NCBI GenBank assembly: GCA_937138395.1
Contig: CAKZPB010000077.1
Coordinates: 42,589-106,588, forward strand
Direction: 5' to 3'
Length of the DNA: 64,000 nucleotides
Origin: an uncultured Pseudomonadota bacterium
GTDB lineage: Bacteria > Pseudomonadota > Gammaproteobacteria > Xanthomonadales > Wenzhouxiangellaceae
A program made the position numbers and the translations under genes. Below the pieces are notes generated by a model that was given only the letters and a program-made list of their open reading frames with translations, was not told the origin of the DNA and did not search any database. Positions 45,804-55,395 of this stretch are shown piece after piece (positions within the stretch are counted from its first letter, which is position 1; each line of letters opens with the position of its first letter).

Positions 45804-48800
45804 ATGCGCTTATCCACACTGGCCCTGCGTCGACCGGTCACGATCCTGATGATTTTCGTCAGCTTGCTGGTGCTGGGCGGTGCCTCGACGCGCATGCTGC
45901 AGCTCGAGTTCTTCCCGGAAATTGATTTCCCCGGCATGATGATCCAGGTGCCGTACGCCGGCAGCACGCCGGAAGAGGTCGAGCGATTGATCACCCGGCC
46001 GATCGAAGACGTGCTGGCGACGCTGGGCAATATTCAGCGGATGCGCTCGACTTCGAATTCCGATGGTGGATTCATTTTCATGTTTTTTGGCTGGGATTCG
46101 GACCTGACCGCCAAGGGCGTAGAAGCACGCGACAAGATTGATGGCATTCGGCACTTGCTGCCCGATGACCTGGATCGTGTGTTTGTGCGCAAATTTTCCA
46201 GTGCAGACAATCCGATGCTGGTGCTGCGGATTGGCTCGGAACGTGATCTATCGCGGGCCTACCAACTGCTTGAACGCAACGTGACCCGCCGCATCGAGCG
46301 CCTGCCTGGCGTCGCCAACGTCAACCTGGATGGCGTGATGCCAACCGAAGTGCGCATCGAACTGCTGGCCGATCGGGTCAGCGCGCACCAGGTTGATCTG
46401 AATGAGCTGCGCGGACGACTGGCCGCGGCGAATTTTTCATCGTCTGCAGGTTTTATTGATGATCAAGCGACCAATCAGCGCATTCGCGTCAATCCGATGG
46501 GTGAATTCCGGACGGTCGAGGACATTCGCCAGCTGCCAATCAATGCAGCCGGACTTCGTTTGAGCGATATTGCCGAAGTCAGCTATCTATCGCCGCCGCA
46601 TGAATACGGTCGGCTGCTGGACGGCAGTTTTGCGCTGGGCCTCGATATCTTCAAGGAAAGCGATGCCAATCTGGTCGAGGTAACCGAGCGCGTGCTGGAC
46701 GAGATCGAGGCCATCAATCAGCTTCCGGAAATGCAGGGCATCAATCTGTACATCATGTTCAGCCAGGCCGAGGGGGTGGTGTCCTCGCTGAAGGACCTGG
46801 CCATGGCTGGCCTGATCGGCGCGCTGATGTCAATGGTCGTGCTGTTTGTATTTTTACGCCAGTGGGCCAGCACGGTGATCGTTATGCTGTCGGTGCCGGC
46901 GGCCATCCTGATTACGCTGGGCGGCATGTATTTTCTTGGCCTGTCGCTGAATATTCTGACCATGATGGGCCTGATGCTGGCCGTCGGCATGCTGGTTGAC
47001 AATTCGGTCGTGGTGACCGAAAGCATATACCGTCAGAAGTTGCGCTATCCGGATCAACCCGGCCGTGCAACGCTGATCGGCGTGCAGGAAGTCGCCATGG
47101 CCGTCACGGCAGGAACGTTGACGACCATCATCGTGTTTCTGCCCAACATTTTCGGCGCGCAAAATCAGATCACGATGTTTTTATCGCAGGTGGCCTACAC
47201 CATTACGATCTCGCTGCTGGCCTCACTGCTGATCGCTCGTACCATCATCCCGCTGTTGCTGACCCGGGTATCGCTGCCGCCCACACCCAAGGCGGGTAAC
47301 TGGTTGCGGCGCCTGACCAATGGCTATGCCACATTGTTGGTGTTTCTGCTTCGGCGGCGTTGGGTGACGACGATTGCGGTTGTACTGGTGCTGTTCAGTA
47401 CGGCCGTTCCGCTGAGCCAGCTCTCGACCAATATGTTCGATGAAACCGAAGAAGATCGCATCATGCTGCACTACAACGTGATTGGCACTTACGCACTCGA
47501 AACCGTGCGGGATTCCGTTGACCGCGTTGAAGGCTACCTGATCGATCACAAGGACGAGTTTCAGTTCGACTCGGTGTATACCTACTACAACAACAATCGG
47601 GCCGAATCGACGCTGATTCTGAAGCCGGACCGCACGCTGTCCAATGAGCAGATTCGCGAGGTCGTCCGCGAAAACCTGCCGATGATTGCGATCGGTCAGC
47701 CATCCTTCGAATTCAATCGCGGTGGCAGTGACGAAAACATCGGCGTCAATCTGCATGGCGAAGCCAGTGACCGGCTCTTTCAGCTGTCCGGTGAGGTCGT
47801 GCGCCTGCTGTCGACCGTCGAGGGCTTGACTGACGTTCGCGCGGAGGCCGCCAACAGCGGCGACGAGATTCAGGTGCGCATCGACCGTGAGCGCGCCGCG
47901 CGCAATGGCCTGAGTACGCGCGAGGTTGCACAGGTGATTTCGGTGGCCATGCGGGGCGAAACGCTGAACGAGTTCCGCGGCGCTGACGGCGATGTCGAGA
48001 TCAAGCTGATGTTCCAGGGTGCCGATCGCAGCAGCGCCGAGGATCTGGCCGGGCTTTCACTGGTTAATGCAGACGGTGACCGGGTCGACCTGGAAGCCGT
48101 GGCTGATATCCGCACCGCTCAGGGTCCGTCTGAAATTCAGCGCGATCAGCGTCGCACGACATTGGCGGTCACCGCCAATCTAAACGATATCACCATGGAT
48201 GAAGCGCGCGAACGCATGCAGGCCATGATGGAGCAGGTCAGCCTGCCGTCCGGCTATAGCTGGAGTTTCGGGCGCGCATTCCAGGAAGAGGACGAAGCCA
48301 TGCAGATGATGTTGTTCAACATGCTGCTGGCGCTGGCATTGATCTTTATCGTGATGGCGGCCCTGTTTGAATCAACGCTGTTTCCGCTATCGATTGTCAC
48401 TTCGATCGTGTTTTCGTTTATCGGCGTGTTCTGGTTCTTCATGCTGACTGGCACCGATATGACCTTGATGGGCATGATCGGCATGCTGGTACTGATGGGT
48501 ATTGTGGTCAATAACGGTATTGTGCTGATTGATCACGTCAATAATTTGCGTAGCAAGGGCTGGGGGCGCGAAGCGGCACTGATTCAGGCCGGCCGCGATC
48601 GACTGCGACCGATTCTGATGACCGCAGCGACCACCATCCTGGCCATGATTCCACTGGCCTTAGGCGATACACGCGTCGGCGGTGGTGGACCGGCGTATTA
48701 CCCGATGGCGCGCGCGGTCATCGGCGGCCTGGCCTTTTCAACGCTGGTCAGCCTGATCGTCGTGCCGTTTGTCTATCTGCAGCTGGACCGGCTGCGCGAA

Positions 48801-48863
48801 TGGTCGCGGATGGTCAGAAAAAAAGCGCATCAGGGCCAGCGCAAAAGAAGAGTGAGCGCCTGA
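45804..48863 (+). CDS. RND efflux permease 2
   Basis: This 1019-residue RND permease is similar in architecture to the previous one but clearly different in sequence and lacks the long insertion. Helix 4 has MLAVGMLVDNSVVVTESI, again D-N rather than D-D. One adaptor with two permeases is the MdtABC layout, where the pump is a heterotrimer of the two permeases. That the two assemble together here is inference from the operon. Confidence 0.92.
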   Translation: MRLSTLALRRPVTILMIFVSLLVLGGASTRMLQLEFFPEIDFPGMMIQVPYAGSTPEEVERLITRPIEDVLATLGNIQRMRSTSNSDGGFIFMFFGWDSDLTAKGVEARDKIDGIRHLLPDDLDRVFVRKFSSADNPMLVLRIGSERDLSRAYQLLERNVTRRIERLPGVANVNLDGVMPTEVRIELLADRVSAHQVDLNELRGRLAAANFSSSAGFIDDQATNQRIRVNPMGEFRTVEDIRQLPINAAGLRLSDIAEVSYLSPPHEYGRLLDGSFALGLDIFKESDANLVEVTERVLDEIEAINQLPEMQGINLYIMFSQAEGVVSSLKDLAMAGLIGALMSMVVLFVFLRQWASTVIVMLSVPAAILITLGGMYFLGLSLNILTMMGLMLAVGMLVDNSVVVTESIYRQKLRYPDQPGRATLIGVQEVAMAVTAGTLTTIIVFLPNIFGAQNQITMFLSQVAYTITISLLASLLIARTIIPLLLTRVSLPPTPKAGNWLRRLTNGYATLLVFLLRRRWVTTIAVVLVLFSTAVPLSQLSTNMFDETEEDRIMLHYNVIGTYALETVRDSVDRVEGYLIDHKDEFQFDSVYTYYNNNRAESTLILKPDRTLSNEQIREVVRENLPMIAIGQPSFEFNRGGSDENIGVNLHGEASDRLFQLSGEVVRLLSTVEGLTDVRAEAANSGDEIQVRIDRERAARNGLSTREVAQVISVAMRGETLNEFRGADGDVEIKLMFQGADRSSAEDLAGLSLVNADGDRVDLEAVADIRTAQGPSEIQRDQRRTTLAVTANLNDITMDEARERMQAMMEQVSLPSGYSWSFGRAFQEEDEAMQMMLFNMLLALALIFIVMAALFESTLFPLSIVTSIVFSFIGVFWFFMLTGTDMTLMGMIGMLVLMGIVVNNGIVLIDHVNNLRSKGWGREAALIQAGRDRLRPILMTAATTILAMIPLALGDTRVGGGGPAYYPMARAVIGGLAFSTLVSLIVVPFVYLQLDRLREWSRMVRKKAHQGQRKRRVSA

Positions 48864-48882
48864 TTCAACACGGCTGGGTCGG

Positions 48883-49755
48883 TCAAGGCCGCCAGAATAC
48901 GTCTTGCATCGCTGGTTCGGTTCCCAGCGTGGACAGGAAATGATACAGGTCATCGACGTCCTGTTCGGTCATTTCGGAAAAACGATCCGGCGCGACCAGG
49001 CTCATTAGTCCCAAGTGGCGATCGCCCAGTCCGCGACCGGTGCGAATGATGGTTTCGAACGTATCCCGATCAATGGCACGGACAATCGCAAGATCGGGCG
49101 TGCCCATGATCAACGTATCGCCACGCAGGTCCAGGCCATGGCATTCATTGCAGGTGGTCATGGCCAGGTACTCGCCACGCGCCAATGCGGGCTTGCGCTG
49201 ATGGTCGTGCGTCAATTCGGGCACATGGTCGGCCCAGTCCTCGACGTGTAGATTCGGAACGGTCAGCAGTTCCCAGCGCACCGACCAACCCAGTCGGGGC
49301 GAGGGCAGGTCCAAATCAATCATTGGCGCAGACCGCAGAAAGGCGATCAGGTCGGCCAGGTCTGCGTCACTGAGTCGGGCAAAATTGAATGAGGGCATCG
49401 ACAGCATGGCGCGACCCTCGGCGCTGATGCCCTGCCGTATAGCCGCTTCGAGTGCTGCAATGTCATGCTCACGGGCGTACCGCGCCAGGTTGGGCGCAAT
49501 GGCGCGCGCCGGCCAGTCCCATTGCTCATCGAAATTCATGCCCTGCAGCTGCTGGCCGTGGCAACCAAAGCAGCCCCGCGTTCGGGCGATGTATCGCCCG
49601 CGTTCAATGCTGGCCGCATCGGTTGGGATGGGGTGATCAAATGGTGCATCGTAGCTTACGTCTCGCAGCACGGCTTCGCTGGCGAAATAAACGCCTGCCC
49701 CCGCAAGCGCGACCAGCCCGAATCCACAAAGCAGCGCAATCATCAGCTTGTTCAT
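48883..49755 (-). CDS. membrane-anchored di-heme cytochrome c
   Basis: The protein has 290 residues with an N-terminal hydrophobic segment (about 5-27) that is a signal or anchor, and two c-type heme sites: CFGCH (62-66) and CNECH (202-206). Each half has the fold of a small class I cytochrome c (for example RYIARTRGCFGCH and LSDADLADLIAFLR). It is an electron carrier in the periplasm; its partner is not in the window. The ATG at 49755 is chosen; an open frame continues to a TTG at 49806. It converges with the RND operon, 19 bases apart. Confidence 0.88.
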   Translation of the reverse strand: MNKLMIALLCGFGLVALAGAGVYFASEAVLRDVSYDAPFDHPIPTDAASIERGRYIARTRGCFGCHGQQLQGMNFDEQWDWPARAIAPNLARYAREHDIAALEAAIRQGISAEGRAMLSMPSFNFARLSDADLADLIAFLRSAPMIDLDLPSPRLGWSVRWELLTVPNLHVEDWADHVPELTHDHQRKPALARGEYLAMTTCNECHGLDLRGDTLIMGTPDLAIVRAIDRDTFETIIRTGRGLGDRHLGLMSLVAPDRFSEMTEQDVDDLYHFLSTLGTEPAMQDVFWRP

Positions 49756-49890
49756 CGGATCAGCATACTCATATCCATCGCTGGTTTCTATCGTGTTCCT
49801 GAGCAATCAGATGACTCACAATCAACCACTCATCGTCGCATTGTAACAACGCATTTCTTTGATTAGCTGTTAAGCCAACATGATTACCGA

Positions 49891-52800
49891 TCAACCTCCG
49901 CTTTCGAAACCATCGGAAAATATAGCGTCGCCTTGAATCTCTCTGGGCAAGGCACGGACACTAAAAATCGGGCCTGGCGAAGATTCGACACCGTTTCGGA
50001 AAAATTGGGTGACGTAATACTCGGCGGCCAATTCGTTGTCCGTAGTCAGATCGAAATAGCCGGAAACGAACGTGGTGCCAGCTGCGACGAACGCCTGATT
50101 GTCAAGTGAACGATAGATGCGATAACCAATCACTCGCTCGTCTTCCGAATCAGCCCAGTCCAGGTAAACACCATCTGCATAGCGGCTGGCTCTTGCGCCG
50201 ATGATCTCTGGGCCGATAGCACCGCCAATGCTGAACGATTGGACGTTGTTTTCGCCATTGGCATCGTTGATTTCGAAGCCCGCATCGGCCAAGGCAAACA
50301 ACGTTTGGGTATCGTCTCCCGTAGCACCCTCTGGAAAACTCGCGCTGAGCGTCAGCACGGTTCCGCCAAGACCTGGATCGGTCAGTATATCGGTTGCAAT
50401 CGGGAATCCGGATTGGCCCGGCCCGCTCCAGGTCAGCGAAAGCTCAAACGGAGTATCGAAGGAGGCGCCGCGATTTTCGACCTCGACCTCGATTTCAACG
50501 TCTGGCAAGCCACCCGCTGCAGGAACGACCTGCAATCGATTGATCGCCAGATCCGGCAAACGCGGCACTTGAATCAACGCCGGGCCTGCACCATTGCCCA
50601 AGCGGGATTGTTTGCCACGGGTAAATACAGGCGGGATCAGGCGTTTGCCATCATCGTCGGTTAAGGCTTCCAACGCCGGGACTTCGGCAACAATACTGAC
50701 CATCTCAAGCGTGTCCAGGAAGGGATCATAGGTCATTTCAGGCATGAAATGGACCTGGCCGTTGTCGGTCAATGGGTCGAGATTCACAATACCTGTTTCG
50801 AGCTGCAGGGTGACCATCGCATAGTCGCCAGTGCCGGCGGTTGCGCCTATCGAGTCGGTCGCTCGAACGATTGGCTGATTGGTCAGAGACCCATAGCCAA
50901 GATGGCGAAAGCCGATGATGGCCAAGTTGTCGGGCATGATGGACAGCTGCGGTCGTTCGACCCAGATTCTGCGTCCAAAATCATCCAGAATTTCCAGTTC
51001 CGCCCAAGCGCAGGGTTTAGTGGAGCAATCACCAGTCGCAAAATGCAGATTGCGCCGATTTCCCAAGAAGGCGTCTGGGTCCTGGGCCACGCTGTAGGCG
51101 ACCTGGACCTTACCCAGTGAATCACCGGCAATGGAAGGTGAGGCCACACCGCGTGAGATCTCTACCGGAACGATACCTGAAGCATCGCTGTTCAAGAACC
51201 GATAAGCCAACTCGCGTTGGCCAACATCGGCCAGGGATCGCGTTGGATTGCGTACCCATACGGCGACCGGTTCGCCATCGATATAGGTCGCATCGGGTTG
51301 TACTTCCTTAGCTGTGCTATTCGGATCAAGGCGCCCGGGCGTACTCCAGACCACGCCGTCAAAGGTCGAGAAAAATACGCGCTGATCGCCGGTCAAGGTG
51401 TTGTCCAGATCGCGCGAGAACACCAACAGCACTTCGCCACCAGGCGGGCAGGCGCCGCCGCGATAGCCATCGGGCTGACAGCTCGCCAGTTGAACGCCGC
51501 CTTCGCCCAGGCCCGGCATCGTTAAGGTCATCGGGTCGGACCAAGCGCCGTTGTCGAACACCGAATAGCGCAAATGCTGAGCTGCGATTACCTGCGGCCA
51601 GTCTGCTTCAATGGCCGGACCACCGAATTGTGCGCGAAGCAGTTCAAAGGTTGGCTCATCCAGGCTGCTTTGCGACCAAACCTTGACTGCGCGATTGCGC
51701 GATAGCCAAGCCACGTCCAGACTGGTGATGCCACGTAACTCACCGGCCGGAATGGCGTCAACGGCTGCAGAAAAATCGCCGAATGAAGTGATTTCAGTGA
51801 CGAGACTGCCATCCTCGATCGTATAGGTTCGTATTGATCGACCGCGAGCATTGCTGGCGATGGCCGCTTGGCCGGACGGCGATGCTACGGACGGCGTGCC
51901 TCTGGCCACGGATTCGTTCGTACTTGCCAGGATCGCGTTCGCTGGTTTCTGACAGGAAGGATTGCCCGGCGCATCAACTAGCGAAATTAAATCGGAAGCG
52001 CCGATGCAGAACGGGCACGGTCCGACGCTGATTTCATACGTTGCGTCCAGAAAGAAGTCAAACGATGTACATTGATCGTTCTGACTGTTTCCCATCACCG
52101 CCACCATCAACATCCTGACCGAAGGAATCGCGGTGATATTGACTTTCACGATATCAAACAGGATGGAGGCATCGATAAACAGATCGACACCGGCTTCGAC
52201 ACTGGGAAACACGGTCAATGTGTTTTGCATCTGATCATTCATCAGTTTGACCACCCCGACTGCACCGAACAGGGCCCTGAACCAGAAGTCTGCACCAACG
52301 GTCGCCTGGGCAATGGGCCAGATGCCCCAACCATAACGAAACAACGGAATTTTCCCACTGTCGAAAATGACTTCTTCCGCTTTCTGGATCTGGACCGAGG
52401 CTGGACCATCACCTGCGATTTTGCTGGGGACAGGCTCAGTGCCTGTTCCTTGGTTGATAGCGATATTGTCGCTCTGTCCGTCGCGTGCGATTTCGCTGAA
52501 GCCATCGTTATTCAGCGTCTGGCGAACCGTAGCATCGTTCTGACTGTCGTTATTCAGCGTTCCGATGTCATATTGATTGACGGTTTTGTTGACCATCGCC
52601 ATGGCCGGATTTTCAAAGGCAGACAGCCGGACTTCTTCAGGCGTCCATACAATTCGACGATCGGTCAATGCCGGGTCGGGCCCGTTTAACGCTGTGTCGG
52701 TAATCCAGCCCGGCACATCCTCGACAACAAATTCGAAGTAGCGTCTGTAGGTGGGCCCGTCATTGCCCACTTGGCCAATTAATGTGCCGCTGTAGCCGCC

Positions 52801-54765
52801 CGGCGGCAGAAGGTTGGCCTCGGGGATCACGGCGCGGTACTCGACCCCTCCGGGACTGCAGTTGCCGGCAGTCGGAGCGGTCGGTTCGATGTCGATGACG
52901 GTCGGATTGCCGCTGCCGGTGCCTTCGATTTCCATACTGATCGACTCGAGCGCCCCGAATATGATCTCGTCGTGCTTGATCCGGACTTCGGCATCTTTGC
53001 CACGAAGAATCTGGACACCCTCTGGTTGCCCGGTATGAACCAGGCTCCGGAATACCGGTACGGGCGTGGTCTGATCGCCTCGTAGAAACCGGTCGTAGCG
53101 GGTCAGGCCAGGCATCCAGGGCTGTTCGGGAAACAGCGCGTTGCTGACATCGACCGACGGCAGCGAGAACGCCAGGGTCGCGCCGGCAGCAATCTGGGGA
53201 AACCCGAGGGCGATCGGTTCCTGGCCCGACCTCAACTCCGCGGTGATGGTCCCCTCGTAGAACCTGTTGTCCTTGACGTCGTAGATCATGTCGAAGAACA
53301 CGCCGGTGGCTGCACCATCATCATTGACCACACCAAAGGCACCGGCATCGGCGGCCAGCGCATTGATCACGATCCGAATCGGGAAGTAGCGGGGATACTT
53401 CGGAATGTGAGTGTTGATGTCCGGAACGTTGTTGCGGACGATGGCCGCCCATTGGGCGCCGAGCGTGAGCTGCTCGGGACTGATCGAGAAGAAGCGCTCG
53501 CCGTTCTCGTCGGTGAATTCACGATACAGGCTGGTCGGACAGGTGTTCAGTCCGGACAGCTCGAAATCCAGTGCGGACTCCAGCCACCACTGGACCTGGT
53601 TGGCGGCCTGAAACACGGGTCCGGTTGAAGCACTGGCTTGCGGCGGGCACTCGGGCGCACCGCACTCGGGATTGATCAATACGCCGCTTAGTACCGCCAC
53701 CAATACATTCTCCAGCTCAAAACCGAATGTGTCGGTAACTTTCACGGTGAAAGTCTGAGTGGGTAGCGGTGCGCCGCTGGTCAGGCCGAACTTGGTGCTG
53801 CCGCTGATCTCCGGATTGGCGTAGGCGATCCCGCCTTCGAAGTGGCCGATTTCCGACGGCGGCACCGCATCGCCGAACAACAGGCTGAGCTGGGAGACAT
53901 CGGCGGAAAACTGGCCGTCGGAATCGACCTCGACATTGCCGATATCGGCCGGAACATTGGCGCAGCTCACGCTGCCTCGCGGCGAACCGTCGGGAGCGGG
54001 AACCACCGATCCGTCGCCGCAGACTTCGAGGAAGATCGAGTACTGCGTTTCCGGATTGGCCAGCACGTGGCTGGGCAGTTCGATCTGGCCGGTGATTCGC
54101 TCGGTCGTATCGGGTCTCAGATCGTTGCTCGGGAGGTTGGCGGTGGTTACATCCGGAACCGTTCGCCGTCCATCACCGTCCAGCACCAGGAAAAATTCTT
54201 CAGCAACCCCGGTCGTGATGCGGCCCACGCGGTTGATCAGTTCCACCCTGGATTCAATCTGTGCGCCGGACGGTACTTCAATCATGCCCGTGTACTGATT
54301 CTGAACGGCTTGCGGGCCAAATACGCGAACGCCGTCAAAGCGAATTTCGGCGGTGCCGGGCACCAGGTTTCTGGCTTCGAATTCAACGACCGTTCCTGGG
54401 CTGCCTTCCTCGACATTCAGGACCAGACTCGGTCCGGGTGAAATCTCGATCGCTTGTTCAACAATGAGGTTACGACCCGCAAAAACACCGATCGAATAAG
54501 GCCCCGGCTCCAGGTCCGGCAGCGTGGCATCAAGTAGGATAGTGCCGGTCCGGTCCGGTGTGGCGGTACCAAGCAGGATTGGGTCGGTCAGTCCGAGGAG
54601 TTCAAAGTCATATTCGAAGCCGGAAACCAATTCACCGGCATCCAGAACAACCGTGCTTTTTGGGCTGGGTGTTTGCGGTGAAACGATCAAAGACTGGGCC
54701 TGGGCCAGCGCCGCCGACATCATCAGTCCGGCCAGCACTAACAATAATTTGATAAATCGAACCAT
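49891..54765 (-). CDS. very large secreted protein with CARDB and fibronectin-type domains and FE tail
   Basis: The ATG at 54765 has GGAGG seven bases upstream and starts a signal peptide (1-24, SAALAQAQ). The frame continues further upstream but without sense. The 1624-residue product begins with IPT/Ig-like segments (about 25-190). A middle region with repeats such as VQVAYSVAQDPDAF and FSTFDGVVWSTP suggests a beta-propeller or sialidase-like fold. A CARDB-like domain follows at about 1360-1475 (LPDLAINRLQVVPAAGG) and a fibronectin-III-like domain at about 1475-1600 (YLDWADSEDERVIGYRIYRS). It ends IFSDGFESGG. No enzymatic residues could be identified; it may be a structural or adhesive exoprotein. 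It is preceded by a copy of the TGTGCG-N15-GGCC motif. Confidence 0.82.
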   Translation of the reverse strand: MVRFIKLLLVLAGLMMSAALAQAQSLIVSPQTPSPKSTVVLDAGELVSGFEYDFELLGLTDPILLGTATPDRTGTILLDATLPDLEPGPYSIGVFAGRNLIVEQAIEISPGPSLVLNVEEGSPGTVVEFEARNLVPGTAEIRFDGVRVFGPQAVQNQYTGMIEVPSGAQIESRVELINRVGRITTGVAEEFFLVLDGDGRRTVPDVTTANLPSNDLRPDTTERITGQIELPSHVLANPETQYSIFLEVCGDGSVVPAPDGSPRGSVSCANVPADIGNVEVDSDGQFSADVSQLSLLFGDAVPPSEIGHFEGGIAYANPEISGSTKFGLTSGAPLPTQTFTVKVTDTFGFELENVLVAVLSGVLINPECGAPECPPQASASTGPVFQAANQVQWWLESALDFELSGLNTCPTSLYREFTDENGERFFSISPEQLTLGAQWAAIVRNNVPDINTHIPKYPRYFPIRIVINALAADAGAFGVVNDDGAATGVFFDMIYDVKDNRFYEGTITAELRSGQEPIALGFPQIAAGATLAFSLPSVDVSNALFPEQPWMPGLTRYDRFLRGDQTTPVPVFRSLVHTGQPEGVQILRGKDAEVRIKHDEIIFGALESISMEIEGTGSGNPTVIDIEPTAPTAGNCSPGGVEYRAVIPEANLLPPGGYSGTLIGQVGNDGPTYRRYFEFVVEDVPGWITDTALNGPDPALTDRRIVWTPEEVRLSAFENPAMAMVNKTVNQYDIGTLNNDSQNDATVRQTLNNDGFSEIARDGQSDNIAINQGTGTEPVPSKIAGDGPASVQIQKAEEVIFDSGKIPLFRYGWGIWPIAQATVGADFWFRALFGAVGVVKLMNDQMQNTLTVFPSVEAGVDLFIDASILFDIVKVNITAIPSVRMLMVAVMGNSQNDQCTSFDFFLDATYEISVGPCPFCIGASDLISLVDAPGNPSCQKPANAILASTNESVARGTPSVASPSGQAAIASNARGRSIRTYTIEDGSLVTEITSFGDFSAAVDAIPAGELRGITSLDVAWLSRNRAVKVWSQSSLDEPTFELLRAQFGGPAIEADWPQVIAAQHLRYSVFDNGAWSDPMTLTMPGLGEGGVQLASCQPDGYRGGACPPGGEVLLVFSRDLDNTLTGDQRVFFSTFDGVVWSTPGRLDPNSTAKEVQPDATYIDGEPVAVWVRNPTRSLADVGQRELAYRFLNSDASGIVPVEISRGVASPSIAGDSLGKVQVAYSVAQDPDAFLGNRRNLHFATGDCSTKPCAWAELEILDDFGRRIWVERPQLSIMPDNLAIIGFRHLGYGSLTNQPIVRATDSIGATAGTGDYAMVTLQLETGIVNLDPLTDNGQVHFMPEMTYDPFLDTLEMVSIVAEVPALEALTDDDGKRLIPPVFTRGKQSRLGNGAGPALIQVPRLPDLAINRLQVVPAAGGLPDVEIEVEVENRGASFDTPFELSLTWSGPGQSGFPIATDILTDPGLGGTVLTLSASFPEGATGDDTQTLFALADAGFEINDANGENNVQSFSIGGAIGPEIIGARASRYADGVYLDWADSEDERVIGYRIYRSLDNQAFVAAGTTFVSGYFDLTTDNELAAEYYVTQFFRNGVESSPGPIFSVRALPREIQGDAIFSDGFESGG

Positions 54766-54812
54766 GAACCACCTCCAATCATTCCACTCGACAGCCCCTT
54801 CTCCAATTAAAA

Positions 54813-54837
54813 GGCCAAGCCAGGCGCGTTTCGCACA
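54813..54837 (-). promoter_or_regulatory. TGTGCG-N15-GGCC motif, copy 1
   Basis: Read on the minus strand: TTGTGCGAAA, twelve bases, GGCCTTTTA. The GGCC block ends about 48 bases before the ATG of the 1624-residue secreted protein. It has the same spacing as four other copies nearby. Confidence 0.7.
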
Positions 54838-55021
54838 ACCGCGTTGAGGAATTGCGACGATTTGGAAACGCGAGACAGTGACCGTTAGGTTCCAGGCCAA
54901 TCGGTCGATATCGCATGGTCGCTGGTCAAGGTGCTGATCGAGCGCAGTGGTTATTGATGAGCAAAAGAGGGCCGGAAAGCGGTGCTAGGAATGATGGTTA
55001 GGCTTTGATCGAACACCCTCT

Positions 55022-55072
55022 GCACATAGGCAGCCTTTTCCGTTGCGATCGGCAACGAGACGAGTAATGCGG
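55022..55072 (-). repeat. degenerate 50-base segment, copy A
   Basis: By eye about three quarters of positions agree with 56907-56956. Read on the minus strand, both translate to similar peptides (TRLVADRNGKGCLCAEG here, IRLVADGNWNGSVCAVN in the other). Each copy lies downstream of a gene whose product has the SFE tail. They look like relics of a former shared gene end. Confidence 0.5.
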
Positions 55073-55087
55073 CATTGATATGCGGTT

Positions 55088-55381
55088 TTACTCGAAGCTG
55101 TCGATAAACACCGCTTCGCTGAACTTAGCCGGGTCGGTCCAAAAGCCGCTGCGAAGCTCATATTCTCCACCGTTCTTACGCCCACCAGCATCATGCTGGC
55201 CGATCGTGCCGCGCAGTTCAAAAACACCGCCGTCGGCTTCAGCGCCACCGCTGTCGATCGTGCCCTTGATAACTCTGAATTCGCCGCCTTGGAGTGGTGG
55301 TTGATCGGCATGCAAATTGCTCAAACTCGATGTTATCGCGACAAGAAGCATTAGCAAGCGGATAGGATTCGATTGACTCAT
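55088..55381 (-). CDS. small secreted protein with GGEFELRGTIGQ-type repeats and SFE tail
   Basis: This 97-residue product has a signal peptide (1-25), then the repeated pattern GG-x-F/Y-E-L-R (GGVFELRGTIGQHDAG and GGEYELRSGFW). This pattern is common in small exported proteins of Xanthomonadales and some other bacteria, without known function. It ends EAVFIDSFE. It follows the 415-residue secreted-protein gene by 14 bases, so they are probably cotranscribed. Confidence 0.78.
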   Translation of the reverse strand: MSQSNPIRLLMLLVAITSSLSNLHADQPPLQGGEFRVIKGTIDSGGAEADGGVFELRGTIGQHDAGGRKNGGEYELRSGFWTDPAKFSEAVFIDSFE

Positions 55382-55395
55382 CTATTCGGTCGTCG

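Noticed and set aside
46170..46190. TGTGCG inside RND permease 2
   Set aside because: It lies within coding sequence and lacks the second block.
54766..54900. N-terminal extension of the large secreted protein
   Set aside because: It would bury the signal peptide and contains the promoter motif; the ATG at 54765 has a strong ribosome site.
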